DNA from: Warburgia ugandensis
Taxonomy: Eukaryota; Streptophyta; Magnoliopsida; Canellales; Canellaceae
Direction of reading: 5' to 3'
Assembly: GCA_035236585.1 (NCBI GenBank)
Contig: CP141134.1
Coordinates: forward strand, 22,374,414-22,438,413
Length of the DNA: 64,000 nt
The notes beneath the pieces are model-generated. The model saw only the letters and a program-made list of their open reading frames with translations. It did no database searches and was not told the origin of the DNA. Positions 11,836 through 24,577 of this stretch are shown here, piece after piece. Numbering within the stretch: position 1 is the stretch's first letter; every line of letters begins with the position of its first letter. Position numbers and translations under genes: made by a program.

Positions 11836-12689
11836 GTGCCACTCAATAGATAGTACTACTTGATTTGGTTGTCGACTAACAAGTCGAGCCCGGGTTGGGA
11901 GTAAGCCCCAATCCACTACACTATTTTGATGTGACAAATGTGATGTTGTTTTATCAATTGAGAGCATTTTTCACCAGTACAACTTAATTGAGATAGTTTT
12001 TATCAACTACTTACATTCTTACACATGCATAAGTTGCCTACAATATACATGGAAGTATTATATGAGACATATACTAGACTTGGATAATTAGAACTCATTA
12101 ACTTGCCCTTACTAGCTCATTTATTTATCCATTTACACTTCCTTATATGAGACATCAAATTGTGGTTGCCACACTTTTCCATTGGCTTGTTAGCTCGCTT
12201 CTAGTTAAGTGGTTGTGCTCACCCCCCACCAACAATTTTAGGAAAGAGTTTGAAGACATTGAGTGCTAAGGAGAAGGGGAAGGACAAAGTTACATCTACT
12301 AATCACTAATGGATCCATTGAGTCATAGTCTCAACTATTCAGGAATCAAGTTTTAGAACTATACTAAATTAAATGAACTAGAAACTTATGGGTGCTTTAT
12401 CAATTTCAAATGCCTCCTAGGAGAAGTAGATAAGACATTTCATCTCTAGATCTACTACAGGGACTTAGACTAGTGCTAAGGCCCAAGGAGATGCCATTAA
12501 GGATATTGTATAGCTACTGCTTTAGCAAGTGAAGTAGAGGCTACTAGGCCCCAAGAGATTGGAGGAAGTGGTGGAGTTTTGCATAGAGCACTTACCAAGA
12601 GTGGATGATATTAGAATTCAAGAAAGTAACAATCATTTGGATTTCATTATACCAAAGTTGGTGAACCCCTTTCAAGTGATGGTGTATCG
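11836..12689. other. Intergenic stretch before the CACTA remnant
   Basis: Starts with the right flank of solo LTR H. At 11918 a CACTACACTATT string resembles a CACTA terminal inverted repeat start, but I found no matching other end. A plus-strand stretch from about 12410 begins MPPRRSR and could be a decayed 5' coding part of the transposon that follows; the frame is too broken to support a call. Confidence 0.4.
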
Positions 12690-13619
12690 ACCATGACCAT
12701 GTAAATGGGACCAATCATACCTTTATGTCTTGTGAAACAATATTGATGAAGTCCAGCTATATATTGAGTAAGTTGATTATGCTCAACTTTCTCTCTCTCT
12801 CTCTCTTTGCCATTTTATTCCTCTATTTTATATATGTGTAAAAGTTAATTAATGATTATATTTTCTTTGATCTATCCATTAATTTATACATATATATATA
12901 TAGTGAGTATATAGCATTCTTAAAAGCAAAGTGTCCAACTTACCATAGAAATAGATATGGCAGCAATATGAGCAACCATCAGAAGGTAAAATAAATTAAT
13001 TCACATTTCTTATAAATTACATATTATATATATAATTATACTTAATTACAATAATCATATCCCACTTAATATATATACACAAGGTCAAGATCAGCAAGAC
13101 GTTCCAAATAATAGTATATCTAAATCCTTTGGTTAGATGGCTATGGCACCACTACTAGAAGTAATAAAGTATGTTGGATATGCCATTAGTGGTTATTGTT
13201 TTTATACAAAAGACTGTGGTAACTCAATAGTGCAACAAATAACATATCAAATTAATTGCCAATGCAAAAATGTGATTGTGTTTAAGTGCTATTAGGTGGA
13301 ACACAATCAACATATCATCAAAACCAATACCCTTGAATTGACATTGGTTGACAACAACAAGATAGATTATAAAAATGACTAGTTTATTTTGGCATCAAAA
13401 GCTATACAAGCATTTTATGTGCAAGATGGACATGATAACAGATGGTCAACTATTTTATCAACGCCCTCAAGGAATTTTTATAAAGATGATATAGGCAATA
13501 CTACAATAGATTACCCTTGTATTATGAAAATGATTCAATAAATTGATATTATTGGTGATATTGAGGATTGTGTGGGTGATAATGAAGAAGAGAGTGCTAG
13601 GGTCGAACAAAATATGTGA
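12690..13619 (+). pseudogene. CACTA (En/Spm) transposon TNP2-like protein, C-terminal part (DUF4216 region)
   Basis: Three coding blocks can be followed on the plus strand. The first (to about 12771) reads KWDQSYLYVL then NNIDEVQLYIE. The second (about 12905-12977) reads AFLKAKCPTYHRNRYGSNMS. The third (about 13130-13619) reads ISGYCFYTKD, CQCKNVIVFKCY, TLVDNNK, FILASKAIQAFYVQD and RWSTILSTP. These match the order of the C-terminal DUF4218-DUF4216 part of plant CACTA TNP2 proteins. GTAAGT after the first block and GTAAAA after the second fit intron donors. The TAG after VFKCY sits where Trp is usual, there is another stop before FILASK and a third at MIQ*ID. The TGA at 13617-13619 is probably the original end. 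This is a relic. Confidence 0.72.
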
Positions 13620-13739
13620 GGGGGCAATTAAGATGTAAATATTCAAAATATAATTAGAGTTACCACAAAATTTACATGTGTATATTTCTATAGCTATATA
13701 TGATGCATGTACATCAAGAACAAGATAGCCCATGAGTAT

Positions 13740-16457
13740 TATACATGATGTATGGAGCAGGGAGTTAAAAAATATTGTAATTTCCTCAAAACAAAAACTT
13801 GTATAACAGTGGTTTTAAAGTTGATTTTAAAAAATTGACTTTAAAAATCTCACTATTGAAATTGGAATTTCATGATCCATCCATTTCCCCTTCCTACCCT
13901 ATCTACCATAGGAGATCCCTTTGTGTATCTATTTAACACTCCCTTAGAATATCTCCTAAGTTTTTGTTGGCAAAGAGGGAAGTCTCCTCTCTCTCTCTCT
14001 CTTGCAACCCTTCTTAGCTAGGAGTCAGTGAAAAACCAGATTGGAAACCCCTTTTTATTTTTCTCTCTCAGTCACACAAGTCTAGAAAATCTAGTCATGT
14101 ACAACCCAATAACTTTCAGTCTTAATGCATTTTTTGGAACTGGGAGTGGATTTGATTTTTTGCTATTTTAGCGACTATTGAACTATGTTATATGTTTTTT
14201 TTTTTTTTTTTTTTGCAATCCAAAGTAGATCTTTGTTAATGTATTGAATGTGCCAAATTGAGAGTAAAGAATGATGCTTTTACAGATGTTCTATATGGAT
14301 ATTTACATGAAAATGTATTCATGCTATTATAGAAAAATTTCAGTAGTTGTTATAGAAATTTAGTCAGTTCATTTTGATTATGAGAATGGATTCCCTAATG
14401 ATTCTGATCAGATATTGCTGGAAATAGCTTGCAAAATATGTTAACCTATTTAAGGTACAGTTTGATTTCTTAAAATAAAAAACTATTTCTTCCATTACAA
14501 GTGTTCATGTAAGTGATGGAAATTGGGCATTGCTTAGTGAGCCATAGTTCTTTAGTAGTATTCCTATTGAAAGATGACCATATGCAAATGAAAAATATTA
14601 ATTGAAGAAAAACTAACCAAACCCTTATTATGATGGAATTAAAGGGAACATTAATCAGGGAAAATGATTGATGAAAGGTTATTTGATTTAGGAAAATTAA
14701 TCAAGTATATAACTCTGGAGTTGAAAGGAAAATTAACCAAATCCTTATTAGTATGGGTTGGGTTAGATAAATACTAGTTGTACTATTTATGTTAATGATT
14801 AGACTTCGAATAGGAAGATTAAATATTGGCACTTTGTTTGGTTATTAGAATGGTGCATCTAATGTGCCAATCATAGATCCTTTTTGCTTAATTAGAGATC
14901 ATAATCATTTTATAGAGCTGAGAAAATGAGATTTGATTGCCCTCCCTAGCTACAACAATCATCAAACCATTGTTAGAAGGCAAGAAGAAAAGAAAATGAA
15001 AAGAAGAGAACACATTTCACACAATTATCATATTCACTTTACAATCTCATGCTTCAAACACCGCCATAATAACTAATCAAACTCCTTTTCAACCTTGAGA
15101 CTAAGTTATTAAGTAGTCAAATATGTTTGGTTGAGTGTGTTTAAAGCTTGCAGTTTAAACTTTATTATGCCTTAGATGTCTAAAAACACCACTTCCTATC
15201 CTCAATGGAGACTTAACACATGCTTTCAACTTAGAAGTCAAACATCAATAATGTGTACATTGTGAAAGAACATAACTTAGTATCTTAGGCTTCACCACCC
15301 ATTTTAGGAGGTAGCTGATTTCATGGCACAACACTTCTTTGCTGAACTAGTGTCAAATGTGCATGCATTAGTCATGCACACGTAGATAAGCAACGTAGTC
15401 AAGTGTGCATGCATTAGTCATGCACATGAATATAGTCAAGTGCTGGACAAATTTGAGAAACATAAGTAGTGCACAGAAAATTCTCTAAGGTAATATTATT
15501 ATTAAATCATTTTCCATAGGTTGTTTGTTGCAAATTGAAGACTGGGTGCAACAATTAATTAAAATCCTTTTAGTATACATTAGATGTCCATAATGATGTG
15601 TCTTTTTATGAACTGCATAACTTTTCCACATAAATGTACACAATAAGTCAATTTCTTTTCATTTAAAACCTAGGTATTTGTTATTCATTCATGGATTCAA
15701 TTTAATCTAAGAAGGCCCCATTGTTTACTTTGTTACTATGTCTCATTTCCCCTCTCTAATTTTCTCTTAATTTCTTCATTGCTATTTGTTAAAATGAAAT
15801 ATAGGGTTGGAACAAAATGGATTCATAAACCTTGGTTTTCAGGTAATTTAGTGTGGTCTTCCTTGAATATTGGTTTCCAATTGATTTTATGCAATTGAAC
15901 ACTTAGATAATGAATTTTCCATACTTAACCATTTTGAATTCGCTATTGCAGGTCTCCATTCTTCCTCCTTTGGCTTAGATTCTTGTGAGCTACTTTGTGA
16001 CTATCATTTTCTGACAACTTGTTCTCATTTAAAATTGAAACAACTATGGTAATTACTGTGGATAGATTCAGTTTTCAATTGAAAATAAGTTATCCAATGT
16101 CTTTGGTCCTTCCACTTAACTTTATTTTTTTACTACAAAATCAAATTGTCTAGTCAGTGTCTATGCCATGGTTTCCATTTAAATACCACTACAATTTCAT
16201 AGGCTAATGCCACCTTTAATTTGTACTAAAAAAACCATGTTTCTTAGTGTGGAGTACTTAGTATTGTTTTAGAATGGCCTATGTTTTTATCATTTTAGTG
16301 CATTAGATATATCATCTTTACACTTATATTATGGATTTGCACTAAAATTGTAATCTGGTGTATTTTTCAGGGTTAGATCGCCATCCGAAGATATATATGC
16401 TTGGAACCATTTGTGAAATAATACTAATTAGGATTTTTGTGTGACTTGAAGGTTGTA
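13740..16457. other. Intergenic AT-rich DNA, no gene recognised
   Basis: No protein motif found on either strand. Simple sequence: (CT)n at 13985-14002 and a run of 20 T at 14195-14214. A pair of palindromic repeats lies at 15351-15426. The right edge is the proposed start of LTR D. Confidence 0.55.
15351..15426. repeat. Duplicated palindromic element
   Basis: TGTGCATG-CATTAGT-CATGCACA occurs twice, at 15358-15380 and 15404-15426, each preceded by a GTCAA-like pentamer. Each copy has perfect 8-base arms around the same 7-base loop, and the copies are 46 bases apart. Confidence 0.75.
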
Positions 16458-17086
16458 TGTTAAGATACAAGTGGAGAGATCAAGCTGATCAACATTTTTA
16501 TCTTATCAATCAAGCTTAGACATAAACAAACAGCTCAATTTGATCCAATTTTGATGAACCAGATCAAGTGAAGATGTAGAAGCCTACGTCTTTGAGAATT
16601 ATTTAAGCTATTTTTCCACTAATCTCATACAAGCCTAAAACTATTCCCGCTTGGAAATCATACATCAAGCCACTCACTTCTTCATTCTTACACACTTCAA
16701 GGCCCACAAGGTTGGTACTATGTAAAATGAAATAACATGTAACATATGGATGACAAGGGAGTGTATATGATGTCATGTGATGATGAAGGATTTCACTTGA
16801 TAGTTTCTTAAAGTGAAGATCAAGTAAAAAATAAGTAATTGGAAATGGATGGATGAATAAAAGGTGGAGATCTTATGGATGATGGCATTATGATGCAGCC
16901 ATTTGTCACAAGGAGAGTTGTTATACCTTTTTCAAACAAGATGGAGCTACTAATGCTATCAAGAGAAATCACCTAGAACCATTCTACTTTCATCAATGGA
17001 TGGTGTGATTGGAGGAGAGAGTCAATGGTAGGTGAATAGGGGCTTAAGGAGATAGGGAGTAGCTGCTACATTAGCAACTCCTCACT

Positions 17087-17096
17087 CTATATAAGG
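17087..17096 (+). promoter_or_regulatory. TATA box of LTR D
   Basis: CTATATAAGG, about 630 bases inside the proposed LTR start, is followed by a purine-rich stretch. A canonical plant TATA box in the expected strand for transcription into gag at 19483. Confidence 0.5.
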
Positions 17097-17260
17097 TAGT
17101 AAGTGAGGAGAGGGGAGAGAGGGGAGCACAAAAAGATAGGAGAAAAAAATTCTAATCTCTCTTTGATTCATTAGACAGTAATCTATTGTTTTTTATTTCT
17201 TAGTTCTTATAATCTATCCTCTACAAGAGTTTGGAGTGAAGGAAGAAGTATCCATTGCAA

Positions 17261-17264
<4 letters not shown>

Positions 17265-17309
<45 letters not shown>
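17265..17309. repeat. (CT)n microsatellite
   Basis: About 22 uninterrupted CT units, within LTR D. Confidence 0.95.
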
Positions 17310-17313
<4 letters not shown>

Positions 17314-18501
17314 GATTTGAAACTTCATGCAAGGAGTGCTTACTAGTGCATTCAACCTCTTGCTACTGTCATTCTAGCTCCCAAATTTTATATGAATGGC
17401 AGCAAGCTGGAGGTTAAATTTAGTAAATGAGAAGCTAGAAACTAGTTTTCTAGCCTCCCCTTAAAAAATTCCCACTGGGAGAGAGCATGAAAGCAAGGTA
17501 GAACTAAGTTTCTCACACCTAATTCACTACTACTACCCATGCTTCAAATCTCACTAGTGACACTCTCTAAAGTTACAGTTGCACTAACTACACATGCAAG
17601 TTTCTCATTACTTTCTCATTGGATTTAAGTGAGATTTAAATAGGGAATGAAGGACATGTTGAAAAATCATTTCATAACTTAGAGATATTTAATAATATTT
17701 GTTTCTTTCATCTTTATCACTTTTGTAATTTTTCTTTTTCTCAATTGTTGTAACAATCAAGTAAATGAAAAAATAGTGTGAAGTAGATATTATTTAGCAT
17801 AGGTTTTGGGATGGTTCTTTCCCTTAGTTGTAGATTAGTTTAATTTATTTACATTTTAATTATTTTAATATAAATTAAAATAATTCGTGTTAAATTAAAA
17901 ATTATGTTAGATTGGTTTATTTTTTCTTAGGATTAAGGAACTCCACTTATAAATTCCTAATACCTTAAATGTCATAGAAAATTTAATTTCAAATTTGTCT
18001 CAATTTGGAAAAGACAGAATTGCTCTTAGTACAATTCTTTGATTCAATGTCATGACCTTTCATAATGAATAATTGAAATTAATCCTTGATTCACTATTGT
18101 TATATCTTTTACATGGAATTTGTAGCATTTGGTAATCTATTTAGTTTCTAATGATTAATTATTTTTAAGTTAAATTTTCAAAGAAACCACATTCTGAGAA
18201 AATTGCCATAGTTTCTATCTACTTCTTGAGTTATAAAGAGGAATAACTAGTGTGGGCCCTATTGCTAGTCTAGGTGATTTCTAATCATAATTTTCAATCA
18301 TAGATAATTATCTTATATCAATCTTATCTATTTAATCATTTTATCACATCATCTTATAACTTTCTGCTATAAATTCCTTAAGATCATGGTAGTAGAATCG
18401 TTTGGATCTTTAAATTCACATTAAATCGTCCCTATGGATTCAACCCTGCAACACTACAATTGATTAACTGTGCACTTACTGCAAAACTCTAAATAAGCTT
18501 T

Positions 18502-18519
18502 TGGCATGGCTGCTGAGGA
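18502..18519 (+). other. Degenerate primer binding site, tRNA-Asp type
   Basis: TGGCATGGCTGCTGAGGA resembles the tRNA-Asp-type primer site of OTA elements and the better copy in element C (46623-46640), with several changes. Its place between LTR end and leader supports the assignment; it would prime poorly now. Confidence 0.6.
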
Positions 18520-19482
18520 GGTGATTGTGTGGCTAAAGCACCATCAAATCAGGTTTTGGAATAATTAGATATGTTTAATTTTCTTTTGACTGGAATCATT
18601 GGGAGGTTGACTTGTATTTTATTTTAAATAGAAATTTTAGTTTAGATGTTGTAATGATACAGGTTAAGGGTAAACCATTGCTACTTAGAAGAGGATGTGG
18701 TTTGTAAATCATTTACCTTGTACAATAAGATTTCTTTCCAAGACCCCAATGTATGATCTAATCAAATTTTTTTTTCCTAGATTTTTGGATTTGCATTATT
18801 AAAGTAACTTTGCATAATTGTTTGGTAGTATAATTCATGTACATAGCATTAATATTTTAATTGTTGCATACTTTCTAGGTTGTTGCATTAGTTTCTTGTG
18901 TTTCTTACATTTTTAGGACACGTTTACCTTCTTTAAGGTGATTTATTGTGCTGTGATGAGTGAAAATTGATTAGTAAGGGTATCGTACCTTACAAGATCA
19001 AGGGTGGATTTCATTACCACTTCTTGGCCCACCTAAGTTAATTATCACCTTTTGCATATTCTAGCCTTTATGTTTTAATTAAAACCTATAGAGGCTTCGA
19101 TCTCATAAGAACCTCTTGGAAGGAGGGAAACTATTGGTACTCTAGTGCCCCAAGATAAACCATTGGGTTAGTACTTAAACGGCTAGCTGTGCGAACACAT
19201 CCTTTGACTTGAATTACCTATGGATAATTGAGGAGGGTGTAAAGCAATTGATTTAGCAAGGACCTAACTAATAGTAGTATAAGTATGAAAGAGATGAGGA
19301 GCTATCTAGATTAGGTTAATCTAAAAGATACTCTCCTTATAGAAATTAAGATAATTAAAACATCTTTTAGCTTGTTAGCAATGGGTTTGTTAATTATGTC
19401 CTTTGTTTGTACATCACCATAAGTTGCTTCACATAGTTTAATTTTCTAAAAAATTAAAATAATACTAAAAATCTTTTGTCAT
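18520..19482 (+). other. Leader region of OTA element D
   Basis: Non-coding. The block at about 18976-19030 (GTAAGGGTATC, then AAGATCAAGGGTGGATTTCA and TTCTTGGCCCAC) is strongly similar to the leader of element C at 47288-47346. The two leaders then diverge. No frame of note was seen. Confidence 0.65.
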
Positions 19483-21160
19483 ATGCATTGGATACAGGAT
19501 GAAACTGAAAGGTTGGTCATACTAATCCAACACAACATAAAACCAGATCAGTTTCCCATAGTGGCGGATCAAGGGGAAAAATCATCCCCTGGAAATAACA
19601 GAGATAAAATTATTCCTCATATTCTCTTTAATAATAAACCACCACCTCACATGGTTGGTGAAGATCTTCCACCATAGAGTAAGAATCCACCATTGTATAG
19701 AGATTTGAGAAGGAATCAATAAAGGGAGTGAGACTTAAATAATCAGCATGAGAATAATTGGAATAACTAGCATCCTCATGGGAGAATATTATAGAATCAC
19801 CTTCATTTTACTCGCACTAACACACCATCATGTGTCACTCTACATTAGAATGTTGGTGTAGTAGAGTAAAAGATGGGAGTAATTCAATTACTTTCCAAAT
19901 TTCATGGATTGAATAGTAAGAGTCCTTATCTACACTTAAAAGATTTTGATGAAGTGTACACTACGCAGCACATAAAAAGTATCGTATTAGATACCATAAG
20001 GCTTCAACTATTTCCTTTTTCTTTAAAGGAAAAAGCTAAGATGTGGTTTAATGCACTACCAATATGTTCCTTCAAAACTAAGCAAGACATGACAAGGGAG
20101 TTATTGAAAAAGTTCTTCTCAACCCATAAAACCAATACTCTTTGTAGAAAGAACTTTACGTAGAAGAATAAAGAGACCTTCTAGAAATGCTGGGAAAAAT
20201 TCAAGGATCTATTATTGATGTGTTCACATAATTGATACAAACATTGGCACATTGTTAGCTTCTTTTATGGACTCAATTCTGAAATATGTTGGTTTGTGGA
20301 AATGATGTGCAATGGTAACATTTTGAACAAACAACCAGAGGAGGCACGAGAGTGCTTGGAATGGCTGGCTAAGTATGCTCAAAGCTAGGCAGCTTCTAAG
20401 AAAGTGGATTACTTAGATAGGGCAAAGCCCACCACATCTTCTAAAAGAGGTATCAATGCCATGAATGAAAAAGATGACATAAATGTGAAGATAACTTTCC
20501 TAGCTAGAAAACTAGAGGCCATAGAAATGGGGGAAGTTGCCTCTAAAAAGGTCGAATAGTATGTTGTGTTTGTGATAGTACTATAGACCCTAATAAGGAA
20601 TGCCCTAAAATCCCATCTTTCCAAGTTGTGTTACATCAATAGGAAAATTCCTTAAATTCATATAAACACATTTTTCCCATATTCTAAGGCATACAACTTT
20701 ATTTGGTGAAATCATCCCATCTTTAGTTGGCAAAATGAACCAAATGCTAACATCTCACACCAACCCCCTTCCAACCCCACCAAGGACCACATGCTTCTAG
20801 ACCATATATGCCTCCACCTAAGAGGTTAGTGGAGGATAATCTTCATTAGATCATTTAAATCCAGGAAAGAAAAAATGCCCAACTTGAAGCATCTATAAGT
20901 GACATGAAAAACATGTTCACACAATTCATGCAAACCTAGAAAAAGGAAAATTTCCTAATCCACCATAAGAAAACACTAAAGGTGCACATGCGGCTAAGAC
21001 AAAGGGTTCTTCGAGCTTGAACATGGAACAAACTAATTTAGTCACCACTCTTTGAAATGGAAAGGTGGTTCAAAACAATGGTCCCACTAAGGCTATTAAA
21101 ACTTAGGAGACTCCTCAGGCTAAGGAAAAGCCTATCATTGAGGATACTGCAGAGAAACCT
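19483..21160 (+). pseudogene. gag of OTA-group (Ogre/Tat/Athila) Ty3/gypsy element D
   Basis: The frame from ATG 19483 holds, with several stops, to beyond 20560. The open part 19873-20163 is the retrotransposon capsid core: GVIQLLSKFHGLNSKSPYLH, then LKDFDEVY, TIRLQLFPFSLKEKAKMWFN and LLKKFFSTHKTN. It continues past a stop as CWEKFKDLLL, HIVSFFYGLN, FVEMMCNG and PEEARECLEWLA, the usual order in OTA Gag proteins. The C-terminal part (20400-21160) is low-complexity and I found no clear CCHC knuckle. Gag would assemble the particle; this copy has at least six stops and is dead. Confidence 0.85.
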
Positions 21161-21905
21161 CACCTTCCCATAGATCCATGTCCCATCCCACTTTTGTGTC
21201 CTCAATGGTTGCATCAAATTCCTAAGGTAGATTTCAATGATGAGATCACAAATATTTTTAAATAAGTTAAGATCAACATTTCAATTTTGGATGCCATCAA
21301 ATAGATCTCTTCATATGCTAAGTTTTTGAGAGATCTTTGCATTCGCAAACGAATGTTGATTATACACAAGAAGGCTTTCTTGACTGAATAAGTTAGTTCG
21401 AACCTTCAGCATCATATACCATCTAATTATAAAGATCTAGGTTTTTGAACTTTGACTTGTATAATTAGCAACTACAAGATAAACCAAGCTTTGGTTGCTT
21501 TAGAATCTAATGTGAATCTATGAATGCATTTGGTATATGAGTAGCTAGCTTTGGGAGAACTTAAACCAACTACTACTACCCTTCAGTTAGCTGACAAATC
21601 TTCAAATACTAAGAGGAATAGTAGAATATATATTTATCCAGGTAGAACAATTCTACTTTCTTGTAGACTTTTTAGTTCTAGATAAAGAGCTAGTGCTGAA
21701 TGAAAGGAATGAAACACTAGTAATTATTGGGGAACCATTTTCAACCAAATCCAATGCCTTAATCAATTACTAGAATGGAATGATGAAGCTATCCTTTGGA
21801 AATATGACACTAGAACTGAACATTTTTAACATCTACAAGTAGCTGAGAGAATTGATTGATGACTTGCACTGTGTTAATATGATAAATTCAACTGTAAGAT
21901 TAATT
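21161..21905 (+). pseudogene. OTA protease region of element D, active site changed, broken off by LTR E
   Basis: The block before protease (LPIDPCPIPLLCPQWL, ISSYAKFLRDLCIRKR) and the protease itself (ISNYKINQALV, LALGELKPTTTTLQLAD, WNDEAILW, TLELNIFNIYK) follow the OTA pattern in changing frames. At 21494-21508 the active-site segment reads VALES where the family has a D-L/T-G-A-S-like motif, so the catalytic Asp is absent. The coding trail ends at VNMINSTV near 21898, exactly where minus-strand LTR E starts. RT and integrase of D are not found in the window. Confidence 0.78.
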
Positions 21906-22439
21906 TGTTCAGTCTAGTGTAGCCTTAAAATGACTCACAAGAGCATGAATCAATGTAGTAATTTCTTTCAAACGAGGTCAATCCCAGAAGGAATCTCACA
22001 GATTTGCAATGGATTGGATTTTATTTAAATTATTCAGCTTCAGTAAAAGGAGAAGGGTTTGGATTGAATTATGAGATTAAGGTGCTCAAATAAAACATGT
22101 ATGGAATTAGAAACTAAAAATTAAAAGGAAACTTGCCTAAATTAAAACTAAACAATGAAAATGGAAAGGTAACTAACTAAAGGAAACTACAACACTTTAG
22201 AATGATTCAAACTAAGCAATGATTAAGGAAACTACTAAATTAGAAACTTTCCTAAATTAAAACTTACCTAACTTAAAACCTACTAAAAAAATTGTCTAAA
22301 CCTAAAACAATATGCAAAAAATTGATTAAAAATTTCTAAAATAATATCATGCAACTACCTTATCCAAAAATCTAAATATGCAAGTGGTCTACTACCACAT
22401 GCTTGGTCCATGGACTGTGCGCATGGTTCTATGGCCTAA

Positions 22440-23260
22440 AAGATGACTATTTATCATGATTTAATAGTAATCTAACATGCCAACTAACTATAGAATCTAA
22501 TAAACAACAATAAAATATAAATGGGTAACTAAGTATTGAAGCAAAAACAATGTCCAAATGGCAGAAATTAAAGCACAAAATTAAGGAAAAAACAAGTTTT
22601 AGATTTTGGTACTTAAGAACATTCAACAAATCTCACATTAAAAAGCTATTAAAACAACAACTTCTATGCAAGGAAACAACCAGATCTCAAGTAAATTGAT
22701 GAAATAATTAATCCATAACAAGAATTAACAAAGAATTTTATTGCATCATGTTCAAATTGCACACAAAATTTAGACATGTAAAGTTGTCTACAACATATGT
22801 TAAGTGTGTGCTATTCTTGCTTGCAAAAGAAATTCTAAGCAATAAATTTTTTTATAATATAAAGCTTCTAAACTAAAGTAGACTGACATGCAAAGAAAAT
22901 CGATGAATGAATTTAAGAGAAACAATTGTTAAGTGGTTGAACTAACAAAGGAAAAACTCCCCAAAACTAAGATGCAAAACAAGGAGAGAAACATGTAGAA
23001 CTACTAAGTGGAAACTCAAGGCTCTAAGCTATCTTCTCTCTTGGCTCTCACTACCAGAGAGAAGTTAACTTAGATCTTGAATGAATAAGAAAAGAAAACT
23101 AGAGATTTGGAAGCAAGAAAGAATGTGAACAAGGGTGAAACTAAGCGTGGAATTCAAAGAAGTAAAAACAACATGAAACAACCATGAAAGTAAGCTATGA
23201 AAGTAAATTACTAACCTAGAATTGGAGAAAAAATGACCACAAGAATAATTAGAAAAAAAA
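22440..23260. other. Low-complexity A-rich part of LTR E
   Basis: Adenine-rich on the plus strand, no coding signal. The open frame at 22447-22629 (-) is composition-driven. Confidence 0.5.
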
Positions 23261-24577
23261 AATAAGAAGAGAAAAGTACCAACAAAGTTTCAAATTCCAT
23301 CAACAACTTAAGCACCAAAGGGAAACTAGAATTCAAGGTTGTGTTACTCAGCCTCTACTTAGAAAATTCGTATAGAACATGGGACTATATATAGATGAGT
23401 GGGTTCCTAAATTAAGAAGGGGTGAAAAATGAGGAAAGTGGCCCTAGGGTTATTTATTGAATGAGGAAGGTTAGATGGCAGATGAATTAGCAAGATGGTG
23501 TAAAAGGAGGAGTTGAAAGATGACATAAGAGGGACATGATGACTGGTTTCTAATTTTTAATACGGAGGTCTCATTTCTATGGAAGGAAAGTGAAGCTCTT
23601 TCCTTGAAAATTCAATAATGTTTAGTGGATGAAAAGTTATAGAAGTGGTAAGGAATGATGTTTAGGAAAGATGTGTAAAGACCTAAATATTTAAAGTTGT
23701 TTGGATTGAAGTAGATCTAGGGCTTTCTATTTAACCCTTGATTAATAAATAGGAAAGTAGGGAGCATTTCTTTTCATATGGATGTTCCTCCCTTCTTTAA
23801 CTTGTAACCCTAGGAAAAAATGTAGAAAAAAAAGTGGGAGATAGAGTTGGAAAGTAGGGTTTCTCTCTTGATGGGTCCACCAATGCATAATCATCTTAAC
23901 TTTTACTTTGTTCTTTCAAACCTTCTAATTAAACCTTGAAAATCCAAATTTAAAAAGTGGGTCAATTCTTGAATTTTCCTCCAATTGTATGACTCCATGT
24001 GGCATTTGGCTTAGTTTGCTTTTGTGGCTCATTTTCAGGGCTCATTTCGCTTGGCTTCATAGCTCACACCCTAGGCCTTAATGGGTAGAATGGCTTGGCT
24101 TGAATTCCTTATCTTATCACCTTTTCTCATGGCTTATATGGCTAAAGCTTATTGAATGGCTCCCATGCAAAGGTAGTGGAAATGCATGGCTTGCTTTATG
24201 GGCCCATTTTAGTCATATTTAGCTCTTCCAATTGCCTTCTTACTCACCCTAAGATGATCTTGAACCTTCATCACACCTTGGATTGATGACATTTAGGCTT
24301 TGGCTTGCTTAGGTTTTCTAGTTTGATTAAGAAACCTCATGAATGGCCTCAATTCTTATCTCGATCAAGCTCGGCCTTTGGATTATCTTCTCAAAACCTA
24401 TAAAAGAAAAAGAACCTAATTAAATCCTAAAATGTTATGATCATTCACACACTTACTTTGGATTAGCTTCTGAACCTACAAAATATCACATTTTTTAATG
24501 CTTAGGTAAAAAATGCATGTGTTATAAATTTTCGACAAAAAACCTAATTTAACACTATAAGTTATAACTCATTGGCT

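Larger units (their letters stand above)
16458..18495 (+). repeat. 5' LTR of OTA-group element D
   Basis: The 3' edge is supported by the primer-site-like sequence at 18502: the LTR would end ...CTAAATA, then a 6-base spacer AGCTTT, then TGGC. Element C has the same layout (AATA, AGTTTT, TGGC). A TGTTAAG start at 16458 fits the family start seen in C, but without a second LTR or target duplication it is only a candidate. The LTR holds a TATA box (17087-17096), a long CT microsatellite (17265-17309) and a last kilobase homologous to 55256-56214. Confidence 0.6.

Noticed and set aside
11918-11932. CACTACACTATT as the end of a CACTA transposon
   Set aside because: No inverted partner or target duplication located, so I do not define the transposon's ends.
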